This document shows, one piece after another, positions 43,042-54,399 of a stretch of DNA of 64,000 nt. The stretch spans positions 3,155,001-3,219,000 of the forward strand of contig OZ020309.1 in NCBI GenBank assembly GCA_963971305.1. The letters run 5' to 3'. The translations under genes and the position numbers were made by a program. Each line of letters starts with the position of its first letter. Within the stretch, counting starts at the first letter, position 1. The stretch is from Arcuatula senhousia (Eukaryota > Mollusca > Bivalvia > Mytilida > Mytilidae). Below the pieces are notes generated by a model. It saw only the letters and a program-made list of their open reading frames with translations. It was not told the origin of the DNA and made no database searches.

Positions 43042-44349
43042 AAAAACATCAAACTACGAAAACAAACTTACAAAATCTTACCGTTAAGAAAATCTGTTGA
43101 TGAAAAACCAACAAACATAAAAATTTAAAGAACCGATTCCAACAAAAAGCAATTCGATGAACTAAAACTTTCAAAATGTAAAATCAAGTCCAAACCAGTT
43201 CTAACCGGTTTGATCCAGAAGTCCATTATACAGGTAAACCATTTGAAATGAAATCATTTTACGATTAGACACCAAAGAGTTCAGACGTGTTTTAACGACG
43301 AGAGAAAAGGTAGGACTCCTACATATCCAACTTAACTTTGAAAGTCATACAATGAAAAGAGGAGAAAACAATAGACAGTTACTGTATATAATTTGAAACA
43401 CAGTGAAGTTAATGACGTTAGTCCCGCCAAAAGTAAAACAATATTTTCCAAGAGTTGTCCCCCTTATTGCGACGAATAAAATAAAATGCCTGTACCATAT
43501 ATATTTGATAAAATATTTGTAGTTTTATTGTCTTATGTAGTCTGATATAATTATTTACAGTTATCCAAACCATTATATTTTATTAATATTACTCAATAGT
43601 CAGAAAAACCCGAAAAGAAGACTTTTTTATTTGAAATTTAGTCCCACCCCTTTTACCTTATTTGGCAAATCAGACGAAATTTGATACCTCATTTCTAAAA
43701 TCGGATTTAGCACCCCGAAGATCGACATCGACTGTTTTAGAATTTCACCACATGATAGATCATAAAATATAGAGTATGAGAATTGCTGCTCATTCTTTTG
43801 TATTTTTGAAAATTATAACAAAAAATTGATATCAAGATGAAAAACGCAATTTTTCTCAATCTGATTTACCCTTTTCGTCCAAAAAATAAAATTATTCTTA
43901 ACATTATCAACAATGAGCACCTAAATCCAAATAAACTGATCAAAAACGAACCCAAATAAATGATTTTTAATTAATTCGATGGTGCTTATCGGGGTGCTTA
44001 ACTTCAGTTTCCAAATCCGAGAAAAGTCATGTTGCAGACAAAATGGTTGCCATGGATACTTATTTATGGTACTATATGAGCAGTATTTTAACGCATTTGC
44101 ATATTTTCTAAATACATATCAAATTTCTATTCATCTCGATATAAAATAACTTTATAATTAATTTTTAATTCTTTATGTTTGAAAGGGTCGGGAAACGGAC
44201 GATTTTCCGGAAAAGTGCATTAACCAACCTGCGAAGGCATACAAGTAAAAGAGAAGGAATCAATAGACGACATATAATTTTAAACGTATACAATAAAAAA
44301 AAGAGGAAACAATAGACACCATATACTTACCTGTGTTATTTTATTTCAG
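43042..44349. other. Spacer between the two PolB copies
   Basis: AT-rich, no conserved coding sequence. It ends in a strong acceptor-like TTATTTTATTTCAG (44349) and includes TACTTACCTG at 44324. Two similar GAGGA(A)AACAATAGAC stretches (43361 and 44300) hint at an internal duplication. CCAGTTCTAACCGGTTT (43195) resembles CCGG-flanked text at 15129. Confidence 0.5.
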
Positions 44350-47300
44350 CTGGCTAAACAATTTACCTGCAACCAATGTGAAGCCAATTTTGAGAAGATG
44401 AGTCAGCTACATCGTAATAGACGATGGACCAACCACCAAGAGACTTATTCGTGTACTAGATGCACCAAGACTTTTACAAGGCGGGAGAATCTACAAGCTC
44501 ACATGACCAGCCACCAAATGGGTTACGAATGTATCCAATGCAACCAGGCTTTTGCCACCCAACGCCATTTACATCAGCAAAGCCATGGACAAAGAGGAGC
44601 AGGACAACCGTTCCACATGGATGATCCGAAATCCTATAACACCATCAAACGGCAGGAGAAGAAAAGAATACTCAAGTTTGGAACTTCGAGAAATCATTAT
44701 ACAGTAACCTTTAAGGAATTTGAAGTCACGGACCTGCCTTCCATCATAAGAACACTACATCGATTATTCGATTCCATCCTGCAAACTATTGGCGAAGATA
44801 TGAAAGAACAGGACCTCGTTAAACTGACAATTGAAACCAACTCCCTCGACTTCCCGATTGCCCTTCCTATATTACAACCCAAGGACTTGACTATGGAACT
44901 ACTATTAAAGGAAATAGAACGAGTATTACAATCTCATGAGGAGTTTGTATTGGACGGAACTTTAGAATTAGATGTCCTCCACGTATCCATTCCCGAAGGA
45001 AGCGGGCGGAAACGGTGCAATTACGTTGATCTCAACAGAATGCTTAAAGACAAACAAAGTATCATCAGAATACAGAACCGAGACGAACTGTGTTGTGCTA
45101 GAGCCATTGTAACTGCTAAAGCCAGGATCGATAAGCACTCAATGTGGGACATTATCCGCCAAAGAAGACGTATTCAACAGGAATTAGCAGAAAAACTCCA
45201 TGAATAAGCTAACGTACCCAAAGGCCCATGTGGTATCGAAGAACTTGAAAGATTCCAAGCTGTACTGCCGGAATATCAAATAATCGTTTTTTCTAAGGAC
45301 TACTTCAACGGGATTATCTATGAGGGACAAGATGCAGAGAAGAAGATCTACCTTTACCACCACGACGACCATTACGATGTCATCACCTTGACCAGGGCCT
45401 ATTACTGCAACAAGTGTAAAAAGATATATAATACCAAGGAAACACATGCATGTAACAACTCATGTATCCTTTGTAAGAAGATTCACGAACCCTGTGAAGA
45501 CGACTGGATCAACTGTATCCAATGTGATAGAAACTTTAGGGGAAAAGAGTGCTTCCAACTTCATTTGGAACAGACAAAGAAGGGCAACTCAACATGTAAA
45601 TGGTACTACAAGTGTAAAGACTGTGGCCACACCGTCAACATGGAGAAAAGGGAAAGCAAACACGTGTGTGGCGAGATGTACTGTCAATCCTGTAAACAGT
45701 ACTGCGATCAAGACCATCAGTGTTACATGACACCCTAAGTAATCGAAGATCTTCCTGAAATACAAACCTACATCTTCTTTGATTTTGAATGCACACAAGA
45801 CGACCTCGTAGAATGCGAAATGGGATACCAACCTGACACCGACGGAAGATGTGCACACTGTAAAGCTAGTACCTGCGGAGCCAAGGAACATCGACCCAAC
45901 TTATGCGTGTTTCAAAAAGTCTGTACCGACTCTATGGAGGAGGAAGTAACTAAAGAGAGTACCTGTGAGAACTGTGGACAGAACCAACTGGTCTTTAGTG
46001 GACCCAACGCCAACAATGACTTTTGCAACTGGCTATTTTCCGGAAACAACAACAACTCCACCGTTATCTGCCACAACTTTAAAGGATATGACTCTATCCC
46101 CGTTCTGCAATACCTGTTCTGTCGTGGAATTCAACCCAAGATAATCCCCAACGGCGCCAAGAACACGTCTGTAACGATTCCAAACTGCAGCATACGTATG
46201 ATAGATTCCCTTAACTTTCTACCCACTGCCTTAGCCAAACTCCCGAAAACGTTTGGATTCAAGGAACTTCACTAAGGATACTTTCCACATATGTTTAACA
46301 CAAACGAAAACCAAAACACCTGACTAGAAACTCTTCCAGACATCAATTACTACAATCCAAATGGTATGAAATCAGAAGACCGCAAAACATTCATGAAATG
46401 GTACAAAGACCACATAGACGAGCCATTTGATGTCCAAGAAGAACTCATGAAGTACTGTATCACAGACGTAGAAGTCCTGAGAAAAGCCTGTTTAACCTTC
46501 CGACAACTGTTCAAGGACACCTTAGGCGGAACTCCAATCGACCCCTTCCAAGAGAGTATCACCATTGCCTCTGCCTGCAACCTTGTCTTTCGATCCAAGT
46601 TTCTGCAATGGAACACCATTGGGCTCATCCCAGCACAAGGCTATCAACCAGAACATAAGCACTCCATCAAAGCTATGAAGTGGATAAAATATATATCAGC
46701 AAAGAAAGATTCAAGAATTCAACACGCCCAAAACGGAGGAGAGAAGCAGATTGGACCCTACAGAGTAGACGGATACGACAATGGAACTGTGTATGAATTT
46801 CACGGTTGTTACTGGCACGGCTGTCCCAGATGCTTTTCCAGAGAGACCATCAATACGGTCAACAACATGTTTATGAACGATCTTCATCAACGGACACTAG
46901 AGAAAAAAAACTTATTTTGAAACAGAAGGATACTCCTACGTAGAGAAATGGGAATGTGATCTCGATAAAGAGATAGAACAAGATCCAACACTTCGCGACT
47001 TTGTCAACTCCTTAGAGATGATTCCTGCTTTGGAACCACGAGATGCTTTCTACGGAGGAAGAACAGAAGCCTTTACCTTGTACAAACAGACAGGAGAAGA
47101 CAATATAAACCACTATGACGTCACATCACTCTATCCATTTGTCAACAAAACCGGCAAAGTACCCAAAGGTCACCCATTGATCATCACCGAAAACTTTGGG
47201 GACATTGATGGGTACGAAGAATTGGTGAAATGTAAAGTACTACCGCCCAGAAACCTATACATCCCCGTCTTACCAACCAAGATCAACAACAAAATGATAA

Positions 47301-48385
47301 TCCCACTCTGTCGTACCTGTACCGAAACCTACCAGCAGGAGACTTGTAACCATACGGAAAAAGATAGAGCTATAACGGGAACTTGGGTGACAGATGAGTT
47401 GAAGAAGGCCTTGGAAAAGGGATATTCCATCTCAACCATCTACGAAGTATGGCATTTCGAAGAGGTAGAACAGTACGATCCCGGAAGGAAGTCTGGAGGA
47501 CTCTTCACCGACTACATCAATACATTCTTAAAAATGAAACAAGAAGCTAGTGGCTGGCCGGAGTGGTGCCAATCTGATGAGGCTAAACAGCAATATATCA
47601 AGGACTACGAGGAAAAGGAAGGGATACAGTTAGACTATAACAAGATAGAAAAGAACCCCGGCATCAGGTCTTTAGCCAAACTGATGTTGAACAGTTTTTG
47701 GGGCAAGTTTGGACAAAGAAACAACATGCAACAAACCACCTACATCACGGAACCCTCGAAGTACTTTGACAAGTTAACGAGTGATAAAATTGAAGTGACC
47801 GGAATACAGTTTGTTAACGATGAAATGGTAGAATTACGATGGAAATATAAAGAAGAGTTCATTGAAACCCAAAAGAAAACGAACGTCGTCATAGCAGCCT
47901 ATACTACTGCCCAGGCCAGACTTAAACTATATACTTATCTGGAGAATTTGGGACCAAGAACATTGTACTGCGATACAGATTCGATTGTTTTTACCACAAA
48001 ACCTGGAGAATGGAGGCCTAAGCTGGGAGACTACTTAGGAGATTTGACGGACGAAGTACCCGGAAATACTATTACGGAGTTTGTCACTGGAGGACCAAAA
48101 AACTATGCGTATAAACTAGCCGTCCCAGAGAAAGGAGGAAACAGAACTATGTGCAAAGTTCGTGGAATAACATGGAACTATAAGAATGCTTTGGACATCA
48201 ACTTTGACACCATCAAGGAGATGGTCACCATCAACAGAAGCGATATCAGGACAGTGAGAGACGAATATAAGATCCAAAGAAGCAATCAAAAACTGTTAAC
48301 TGTTTCACAAAAGAAAGACTATCAAATTCTTTTTGACAAAAGAGTGATAATGAACGATTTAACCACCAGACCCTATGGATATTAA
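44350..48385 (+). pseudogene. Protein-primed family B DNA polymerase, nearly full length (copy 2; Polinton/Maverick-type)
   Basis: One reading frame can be followed for ~1,345 codons. The N-terminus has C2H2 fingers (FTCNQCEANF, YSCTRCTKTF, YECIQCNQAF), then a helical linker, Cys-pair zinc region, Exo I (FFDFEC), Exo II (HNFKGYDS), Exo III (YCITD), FHGCYWHGCPRC, and a complete palm in the last 455 codons: motif A YDVTSLYP (~47114), motif B KLMLNSFWG (~47678), motif C YCDTDS (~47969). Protein-primed PolBs replicate linear elements with terminal proteins. It is broken by TAA 45205, TAA 45736, TAA 46273, TGA 46321 and a one-base A insertion at ~46908. The part from 46915 to 48385 is open. The first residue follows an acceptor-like sequence; no start codon was found. 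Confidence 0.88.
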
Positions 48386-48404
48386 ATTTGTAAAATAGAA
48401 TGTA

Positions 48405-48410
48405 AATAAA
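48405..48410 (+). terminator. Poly(A) signal after PolB copy 2
   Basis: AATAAA 20 bases past the stop; ATTAATAAAAG lies 20 bases further on. Confidence 0.55.
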
Positions 48411-48599
48411 ACTTGTACTATGGAATGTTAATAAAAGTTGTACCCGATTTTGAGTTTTTATTGAAAACTTAAAGGAAAGAGCTATCAATACAATAACAAA
48501 GACAAAAAAAGAGCCCATAAAGGGCGAAAAATAAAACGAAAGGAAGAACCAATTAGAGTTAAGCCATACATGAACAAAAGAAGCTCAAAAGACGAAAAA

Positions 48600-48805
48600 A
48601 CAAGAGAAAATGAGGAGGGAAATGAGGAAAATGAGGGAAAATGAGGAGGGAAATGAGGAAAATGAGGGAAAATGAAGGAAATGAGGACAAATGAGGACAG
48701 TGAGGGAAAATGAGGAGAGAAATGAGGAAAAAGTGAGGAAATGAGGAGGAGGAGGAGTAGGAGGGAAAATGAGGGAAAGAGGAGGAGGAGGAGGAAAGAA
48801 AACAA
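48600..48805. repeat. Purine-rich minisatellite (GAGGAAAATGAGGG type)
   Basis: About 200 bp of AATGAGGAGGGAAATGAGGA-like units with almost no C and few T. Flanks share a ~50-bp duplicate (AAGAGCCCATAAAGGGCGA-type text at 48509 and 48939; GAACCAATTAGAGTTAAGCC and GAAACCAATTAGGAATAATC). Confidence 0.85.
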
Positions 48806-48967
48806 GGGTAAAACTATACAACAACACATAGAAATGACTAAAACACAAGAGCCCACAAAAAAGAGACTTAAAAAAACGAAAACAAAAATAGAAGAAACCA
48901 ATTAGGAATAATCCATACAAGTGTATCACAACTCAGGAGTCCATAAAGGGCGACACTAACAAAACAA

Positions 48968-49027
48968 AAGGTTAGGATTAGGGTTAGGGCTAGGGTAAGG
49001 ATTAGGGTTAGGGTTAGGGCTAGGGTA
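48968..49027. repeat. Telomere-like TTAGGG array
   Basis: GGGTTAGGGTTAGGGCTAGG with variants; about nine degenerate units. Confidence 0.85.
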
Positions 49028-49039
49028 CGTTAAAGATAA

Positions 49040-49250
49040 GAGATAATAATACATAATAGACACATGGTGACGAACTAAAATGGGGCGAAAGAAAGGGACG
49101 AGTCGCCGTTCCGCATGACTGCACACGACTTTACTGCTAGAGATCTTGGGTGGGTATTTCAGTACCAAAAATAGCAACGATTTAACATGGAGCCTATGGG
49201 AATGAACTCGGGGTCATCGGGGTCAAAATGTTCTAGAGTGACCCGCTATA
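49040..49250. repeat. Segment related to the inverted-repeat element at 15 kb
   Basis: Reading right, CGTTCCGCATGACTGCACAC..CTTTACTG (49107), GATTTAACATGGAGCCTATG (49179) and GTCAAAATGTTC align in order with the reverse complement of 15080-14940, and both stretches border a telomere-like tract on the same side. The match is diverged but collinear. Confidence 0.6.
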
Positions 49251-49321
49251 CTACTACGGTTAGTCTTAGAGACTTGAGACCTTCACCAATCATCCTATGT
49301 AACCTATGGTACATTTAAAAA

Positions 49322-49365
49322 TGTCAAGGTCAAAGGTCAAATCTCAAGGTCAGAGGTCAAGGCAC
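49322..49365. promoter_or_regulatory. Cluster of AGGTCA half sites (DR1-like)
   Basis: AAGGTCAAAGGTCAAATC and AAGGTCAGAGGTCAAGG contain two direct repeats of AGGTCA spaced by one base, the consensus for RXR/HNF4/PPAR-type receptors. A related run, AAGGTCAAAGATCATGGGTC, is at 50383. Found within repeats, so function is uncertain. Confidence 0.4.
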
Positions 49366-49499
49366 CTAGTTAGCAGATAGGCTCAAAAACCATACCAGAT
49401 AGAAGCAGACATGTAATGTGAAAAATACTTGTCTCATTTAGACCTTTATTTGATATAAAGGGTCGAACACTGTACGATGAACTGTTTTCGAGTTAAGGC

Positions 49500-50350
49500 C
49501 CTTAACGCGTTTCGGCTAGTAAACGGTTTTTGGCATATAACTTGAAAACGGTTCGAGATAAAATAGTAAACATATGGGTTATTTAAGACCGTAAACTTAT
49601 GCCCTTTGATATGAAACCAAAGTCACATGGTTATGGGCAGCCATTTTCAAAATGTCCGCCCTCGGAAACTGGTTTTTGAGAATAACACAAAAACCGTACA
49701 AAATTGAAGCGGACAATTCATGGGAAAAATGTTCGTCATATCACAAGCTACAAAAATGTTTCAGGTGCTAAAACGTAAAACTTGTCGTTTTTGAGTTATA
49801 GCCCTTGACGCGTTTCGGTTAACCGGTTTTTGGCTTATAACTTCTAAACCGTTACAGATAATATAGTAAACATATGGGTTATTCATGACCGTCATCTAAG
49901 CGCCTTTAATAAAAGTCCAAACTTAAATGGCTACCGGCAGCCATTTTCAAAATGGCCGCCATCAGAATATGTTTTTTGATCATAACTTTTAAACCGTAAG
50001 AGATAGTATATACAATATATGAACAAAAAAAATGATCCTCTTGGCAAGACCTACAATTAGAGTCCAGAATGTGTATGATTCGGTAGAGTGGCTTCAAAAT
50101 GGCGGCCAAATGAAGTTTCGCAAAACAGTTAAAACTGGTTTTTTGCTTATAACTTTTAAACCTTAAGAGATAGTATAAATAGTATATGAAATAGAAAATG
50201 TTTCTATGGACAAAACCTACAAAATGAGTCCATAAAAAGCATGATTCGGTTGACCGGTTTCAAAATGGCGGCCATAACAAGTTTCGCAAAACACGTTTTT
50301 TGTCCATAACTTGAAAACCATAACAGATAGTATAGTTAACATGTATACTT
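49500..50350. repeat. Diverged ~150-bp tandem repeat, about six copies
   Basis: GGTTTTTGGCNTATAACTT followed by AAACCGTNNNAGATA and ATAGTAAACATATG-like text recurs near 49525, 49670, 49825, 49969, 50137 and 50294. Most units include GGCAGCCATTTTCAAAATGG or TTTCAAAATGGCGGCCA. Confidence 0.75.
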
Positions 50351-51059
50351 AAAAGAATCAGAATGCAAAGAGCTACAATTTGAGTCCAAGGTCAAAGATC
50401 ATGGGTCAAGGTCATTCCCTAGCAACAAGGTTAACTTAATGAAAATTCCATAGCAACCATACATATTCTTAAACGAGACTACTCTCTCAGTTTAGATGTA
50501 AGTTTTTCCAACCGGAAGTGACATTTAGTCTATAGCAACCGACATTAAAGTCCTTAGCAACCATACTTTTTTTCTGACTCTAAGCCCCCTGTTCTTCATT
50601 CTTGAGCCTATATCACAATAATTGACAACATCTTGTCATAAACAAAGTGACTCAAATGTCTTAAGTACTTGTATAAAATACCATAACAAAAACATAAGAC
50701 AGGGAAAGACCTCACATTTGTTCTCTGAACAAATGACTTTTTCATTTTGATGTGTATTTATTCCCAGAATCATTCAGTAAACTCTAAAATGAAAAACATG
50801 CTAATAATGCAATAATCCCTGTTTCGTAGCTTTTTCATTACATTTTTTTTTTCAAAACTATATTTTTTTTTCATTCGCCGTTCTCCTCTACAAACTGTTA
50901 ATTACCTATTGATTGTTTGGCAATTACAAGCTAATTTGTATGCATGAAGTCTTTAAAAAACTACTTAGATTGTAATGAAAGCACGAGGAAGTAATTATAA
51001 CCAAGCTTATAATTACATTGAGTAACTATTACATATCCTTTTAATATCAAGTTTCACGT
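50351..51059. other. Intergenic, nothing recognised
   Basis: AT-rich with TAGCAACC motifs at 50420-50560; no gene. Confidence 0.4.
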
Positions 51060-51335
51060 GGAATAAAGGTAAAATTACCGAGCTTGGGGAATCGATTTCA
51101 AATGTCCAGACAAAACTAGGAAGACTTACCGAAAAAAAAAAATGAAGAACGCAATGGTCCTGACTTGGTACAGGCAATTCAAAAGAAATGGTAAAAGATT
51201 TTAAATATTTTATATGTTGTCTGTTTCGTTGTGCATTTTCAATCACGTACTAAACAGAACTTGTCTTTGTCGTTTTGGACTTCTGACATTCAGATGACCC
51301 ATTGGTTCATCCCTTCATCTCTCATAATAAACATG
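51060..51335. repeat. Two dispersed-repeat fragments
   Basis: 51100-51195 is a member of the CCTGACTTGGTACAGGC family. 51255-51335 (GTCGTTTTGGACTTCTGACA, ATGACCCATTGGTTCATCCC) matches the end of the 52690 tail family. Confidence 0.6.
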
Positions 51336-52109
51336 TAGTAACCATCAATGTTATACTGAATTATACATATTATTTGTTTCGCTTTTTGCACATAAAAGGC
51401 AGCAAATAAAAGACAAACTTAAATATATTTAAACCAGTCATTACTTGTACGGCATAACACTGTACACCATACAGATACTAACAGTTGTCAGTGTAAAAAA
51501 AAACACTAACTTACTCACACTCACTCTTGAAAACCAGATCCCAAACGTACTGGCGTTACGCACGATATCAAACCGTATCATCGACTAAATTACTATAGAA
51601 TCAAAATGAAAGATCCATTTATACATAGATAGAAGTATGCGTTTTATTTATTAGTATTTTTTTATATATCAATTGTAACGCACTTAAAGGATGGGTTGCA
51701 TTAAAACCCTTTTTTGGCCCATCTTGGTTCCAAACTTTATACCTTATTTGTAGCAAAATAATTGTTATAATATAAATTAATAATAAAAATGAAAACAAAA
51801 ATCCATGACAAAATTGATAGTCGTTAATACTTTTGCATACATACAAATTGGAAAATCGTGTTCAAAACTTACCCATTCTGAATGAAAATTTCATCTTGAT
51901 TTAAACAAAAATGTCAAGGTAGACTTTTAATACATTAAAATTTTGTGCTAATATGCTTGAAGATAGTGTTTGTCAAGTATATTAAGGGTTCATCATATAT
52001 ATATATTATTTTGAACAGCAAAATCAAATTAAAAATAGTCACCAATTTAAAAAAGGAAGAAAACGCGGATATTTTGCATATTTTTAATCTAGTGACTACT
52101 AGGTACAAA
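51336..52109. other. Intergenic, nothing recognised
   Basis: Very AT-rich; no exon or repeat recognised. Confidence 0.4.
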
Positions 52110-52380
52110 GGAAATGGTACGGTAAAGGCCATATTTGGCCCCCTATTTCATGCAAAAGTAAATCTTGCGAAAACTATTAAAATGCACTTTATATATGGAG
52201 TAAGATGGTTCAAATTTATGAGTACGCTTTCAATTTCAAATAATCTTTTCGGTTTTCAATTTTATAGAGACCTAAAACATAGTAAAATCAACAAAATCGA
52301 GAAAAATGCTGATTTGTAGAGCGTACATTATTATTTTCAAAGGCTTCCGCCTACGTGACCCAGAGATTTAAATGTAAAAT
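52110..52380. repeat. Dispersed repeat, second copy of 37590-37870
   Basis: Collinear with 37590-37870 from GGCCATATTTGGCCCCCTAT to GGCTTCCGCCTACGTGACCC. Confidence 0.85.
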
Positions 52381-52689
52381 TGTTTTGCAAAATATTTGAA
52401 TTAGGTTTTCATATTGGAACTTTTAAAGGCACACGAACTCTTACTTAAAATTATGCTTTTTCATGATCAATACAAATATTTTACATTGACTTTTTAGTAA
52501 AAACGGAACAGGAACTCACAGAATCTCACGGTGGTTCGACATGGTGACCAGGGAAAGCATTTGCTCAAATACCATCATAGGTCCCTGGTTAAGCTAGTTT
52601 ATCATTTTATCTCTCTTTATTGATCTTTTTAAATATGTTCAGCTAGATTCATTACCGGACTATTCGCCAAATAAACAGACATTTCTAAA

Positions 52690-52915
52690 TACACGGGTGT
52701 GTTATAGCAGGCAGGAAATGCTTACTCTTCCGGAGCACCCGAGTTCACTCTTGTTACGACTTGAGTTCGCGTTGTTGATTTCTATTCGGTTGATTTTGTG
52801 CTTTGTGTTTCATCGTGCTGTTGTTCATGTTTACAAGTTTGTCGTTGCCCTTTCGGACTTTTGACACTCGAATGCCCCATTGGTGCCTCTTTGCTTCTTC
52901 CATTATTATATTTTG
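52690..52915 (+). mobile_element. Putative retroelement 3' tail (~220 bp)
   Basis: From TATAGCAGGCAGGAAATGCT through CTCTTCCGGAGCACCCGAG, TGAGTTCGCGTTGTTGATTT and CCTTTCGGACTTTTGACACT to GAATGCCCCATTGGTGCCTC. In reverse complement it matches 62205-62460, which directly follows the reverse-transcriptase pseudogene there, so this is probably a 5'-truncated copy of the same element. Others at 53965 and 55905. Confidence 0.65.
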
Positions 52916-52980
52916 AAAGTAAATTATCTTTCGTTAGATTATACATGATTATAATTTATATGGAAAACATTTTTCTTTGA

Positions 52981-53129
52981 GAAGATAAAATCGTGTACCT
53001 TGTTGTCAGAGTTCGTACAAAAAGTTTATTTTCTTTCAAATAAAACTCAAAAGGACTATATTTAAGTATAAAAGTTTACATAATTCAGCGAACTTCATAT
53101 TGCTTTTACTTGAATTTGTTTTGTTTTAG
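52981..53129 (+). other. Flank upstream of an F5/8C exon
   Basis: AT-rich with polypyrimidine acceptor TTTGTTTTGTTTTAG ending at 53129. Confidence 0.5.
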
Positions 53130-53363
53130 AAAACCCTAATAAAGGAACAAATCTAGCATTCGGAAAGGCTGCTACCCAAAGCTCCGTTTTTATTCCCGAT
53201 GTAAAAAGATTTGGTGCAGGAAATGCGGTTGATGGATTGATACCAAATGGTGGATACTTCTGTGCACACTCAAATTGGCAAGCTCAGCCCTGGTGGAAAT
53301 TAGACTTGGGAGCTACTCAACAAATACAACGAGTTATTATATACAACCGCAAAGACGAAAAAG
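53130..53363 (+). CDS. F5/8 type C domain, N-half exon (+ strand, separate gene)
   Basis: Acceptor TTGTTTTAG ends at 53129 and donor GTGATC begins at 53364; 234 nt, phase 1 on both sides, no stops. It encodes NPNKGTNLAFGKAATQSS, GNAVDGLIPNGGYFCAH, QAQPWWKLDLGATQQIQR and VIIYNRKDEKG, the same fold segment as the exons at 29521 and 36020 but clearly diverged (NRKDE for NRQDE). It lies on the opposite strand, so it is a different lectin gene. I could not find its C-half exon within 54-64 kb on this strand; either that exon is unrecognised or the gene is disrupted. Confidence 0.8.
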
Positions 53364-53741
53364 GTGATCATATATTTTAAACTTTATTGAATACAAATAT
53401 TATTGACCTAGTGAATAAAAAAACAAATACAAAAAACTCGTTTAAAAACGGATAATTTGTTTTTTTCTGTATATGGATATTTTAATGAGTACTCTCATCA
53501 GCAGCATTTAGATCAGACATTGGAAGGTCAAAAAACCAAAAATATTGAACGCAAAAGTACTCAAGGTAAAAAATGACGAACAGGAAAGCCAAACTCAGCG
53601 CAGAGAATATCGACCATTTGCATATCAAAGAAAGACATCTCATGATTTAAGCAATTTAGAAATTAACAATAAGATATTCTAATGACAAAAATGATTAAAT
53701 AAAGGTAACAAAATAACCGAACTGGGATGATCAGTCTCATA
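53364..53741 (+). other. Start of intron after the F5/8C exon
   Basis: No exon or repeat recognised. Confidence 0.4.
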
Positions 53742-53946
53742 TACTGTGGATTCATCGCGGGTACCAATTTTCGTGGTTTAATGAAAAGGGACCATTTCGT
53801 GGATTCTTAAATTTGTGGTTCCGATGTATGCAGCATACAGAATAATGATAAATTTCCTTTTCGTTTGATATCATATTTTGTGGGTGAAAGCCACCCACAA
53901 AAACCACGAAAATTGATACCCCACGAACAGAAATGAAAACACAGTA
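53742..53946. mobile_element. TA-flanked MITE, ~200 bp
   Basis: Left arm CTGTGGATTCATCGCGGGTA..CCAATTTTCGTGGTTT and right arm ...AAACCACGAAAATTGATACC..AATGAAAACACAG form ~50-bp imperfect inverted ends between TA (53742) and TA (53945). No coding capacity. Confidence 0.75.
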
Positions 53947-53964
53947 TCCAAGAAGAAAATACAA

Positions 53965-54180
53965 AAAAGGCAATGACTCTGGAGCAACTGAGTCATTCTC
54001 GTTTTGACTTGAGTTCAAGTTGCTTAATGTGGTTCTGTTGCTATGTGTCTGTGATTTTTTGTTGTTGCAAAGTTTGTTTCGTTGTGATGATTATTTTGGC
54101 TACCGATTTTGTCTTTGTCTTCTCGGTATTATGATGTTTGTCGCCAAACTTACCTCTTCCATTGCGATCTTAGGTTTAGT
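53965..54180 (+). repeat. Diverged retroelement tail copy
   Basis: GACTCTGGAGCAACTGAGTC, TTGACTTGAGTTCAAGTTGC and TTGTTGCAAAGTTTG follow the order of the 52690 tail. The same orientation as that copy. Confidence 0.5.
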
Positions 54181-54399
54181 AACACAAAACAAAACAGAAT
54201 TCTGAGACACAATAAAGATAAAGAGGCGATCATCTCAGTACAAAAAAAAACTTTCACAAACTAATTGATCGATCACGAATCATTTCATCTGACATGCTTT
54301 TGAATTTTGCTACCTGTAACTGATACCGAAAAAAAAAATTTTAGAGACATTATGAGACGTACTTTCTTATAACCTTGGTCCAAAAGCCGATCACGGAGA
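54181..54399. other. Short unassigned stretch
   Basis: No feature recognised. Confidence 0.35.

Noticed and set aside
48485..48929. Minus-strand Ser/Leu/Phe-rich frames of 114-138 codons
   Set aside because: Complement of the purine-rich minisatellite; low complexity.
49538..50340. Possible tRNA-like or SINE promoter boxes in the TATAACTT repeats
   Set aside because: No A/B box pair or tRNA fold could be drawn.
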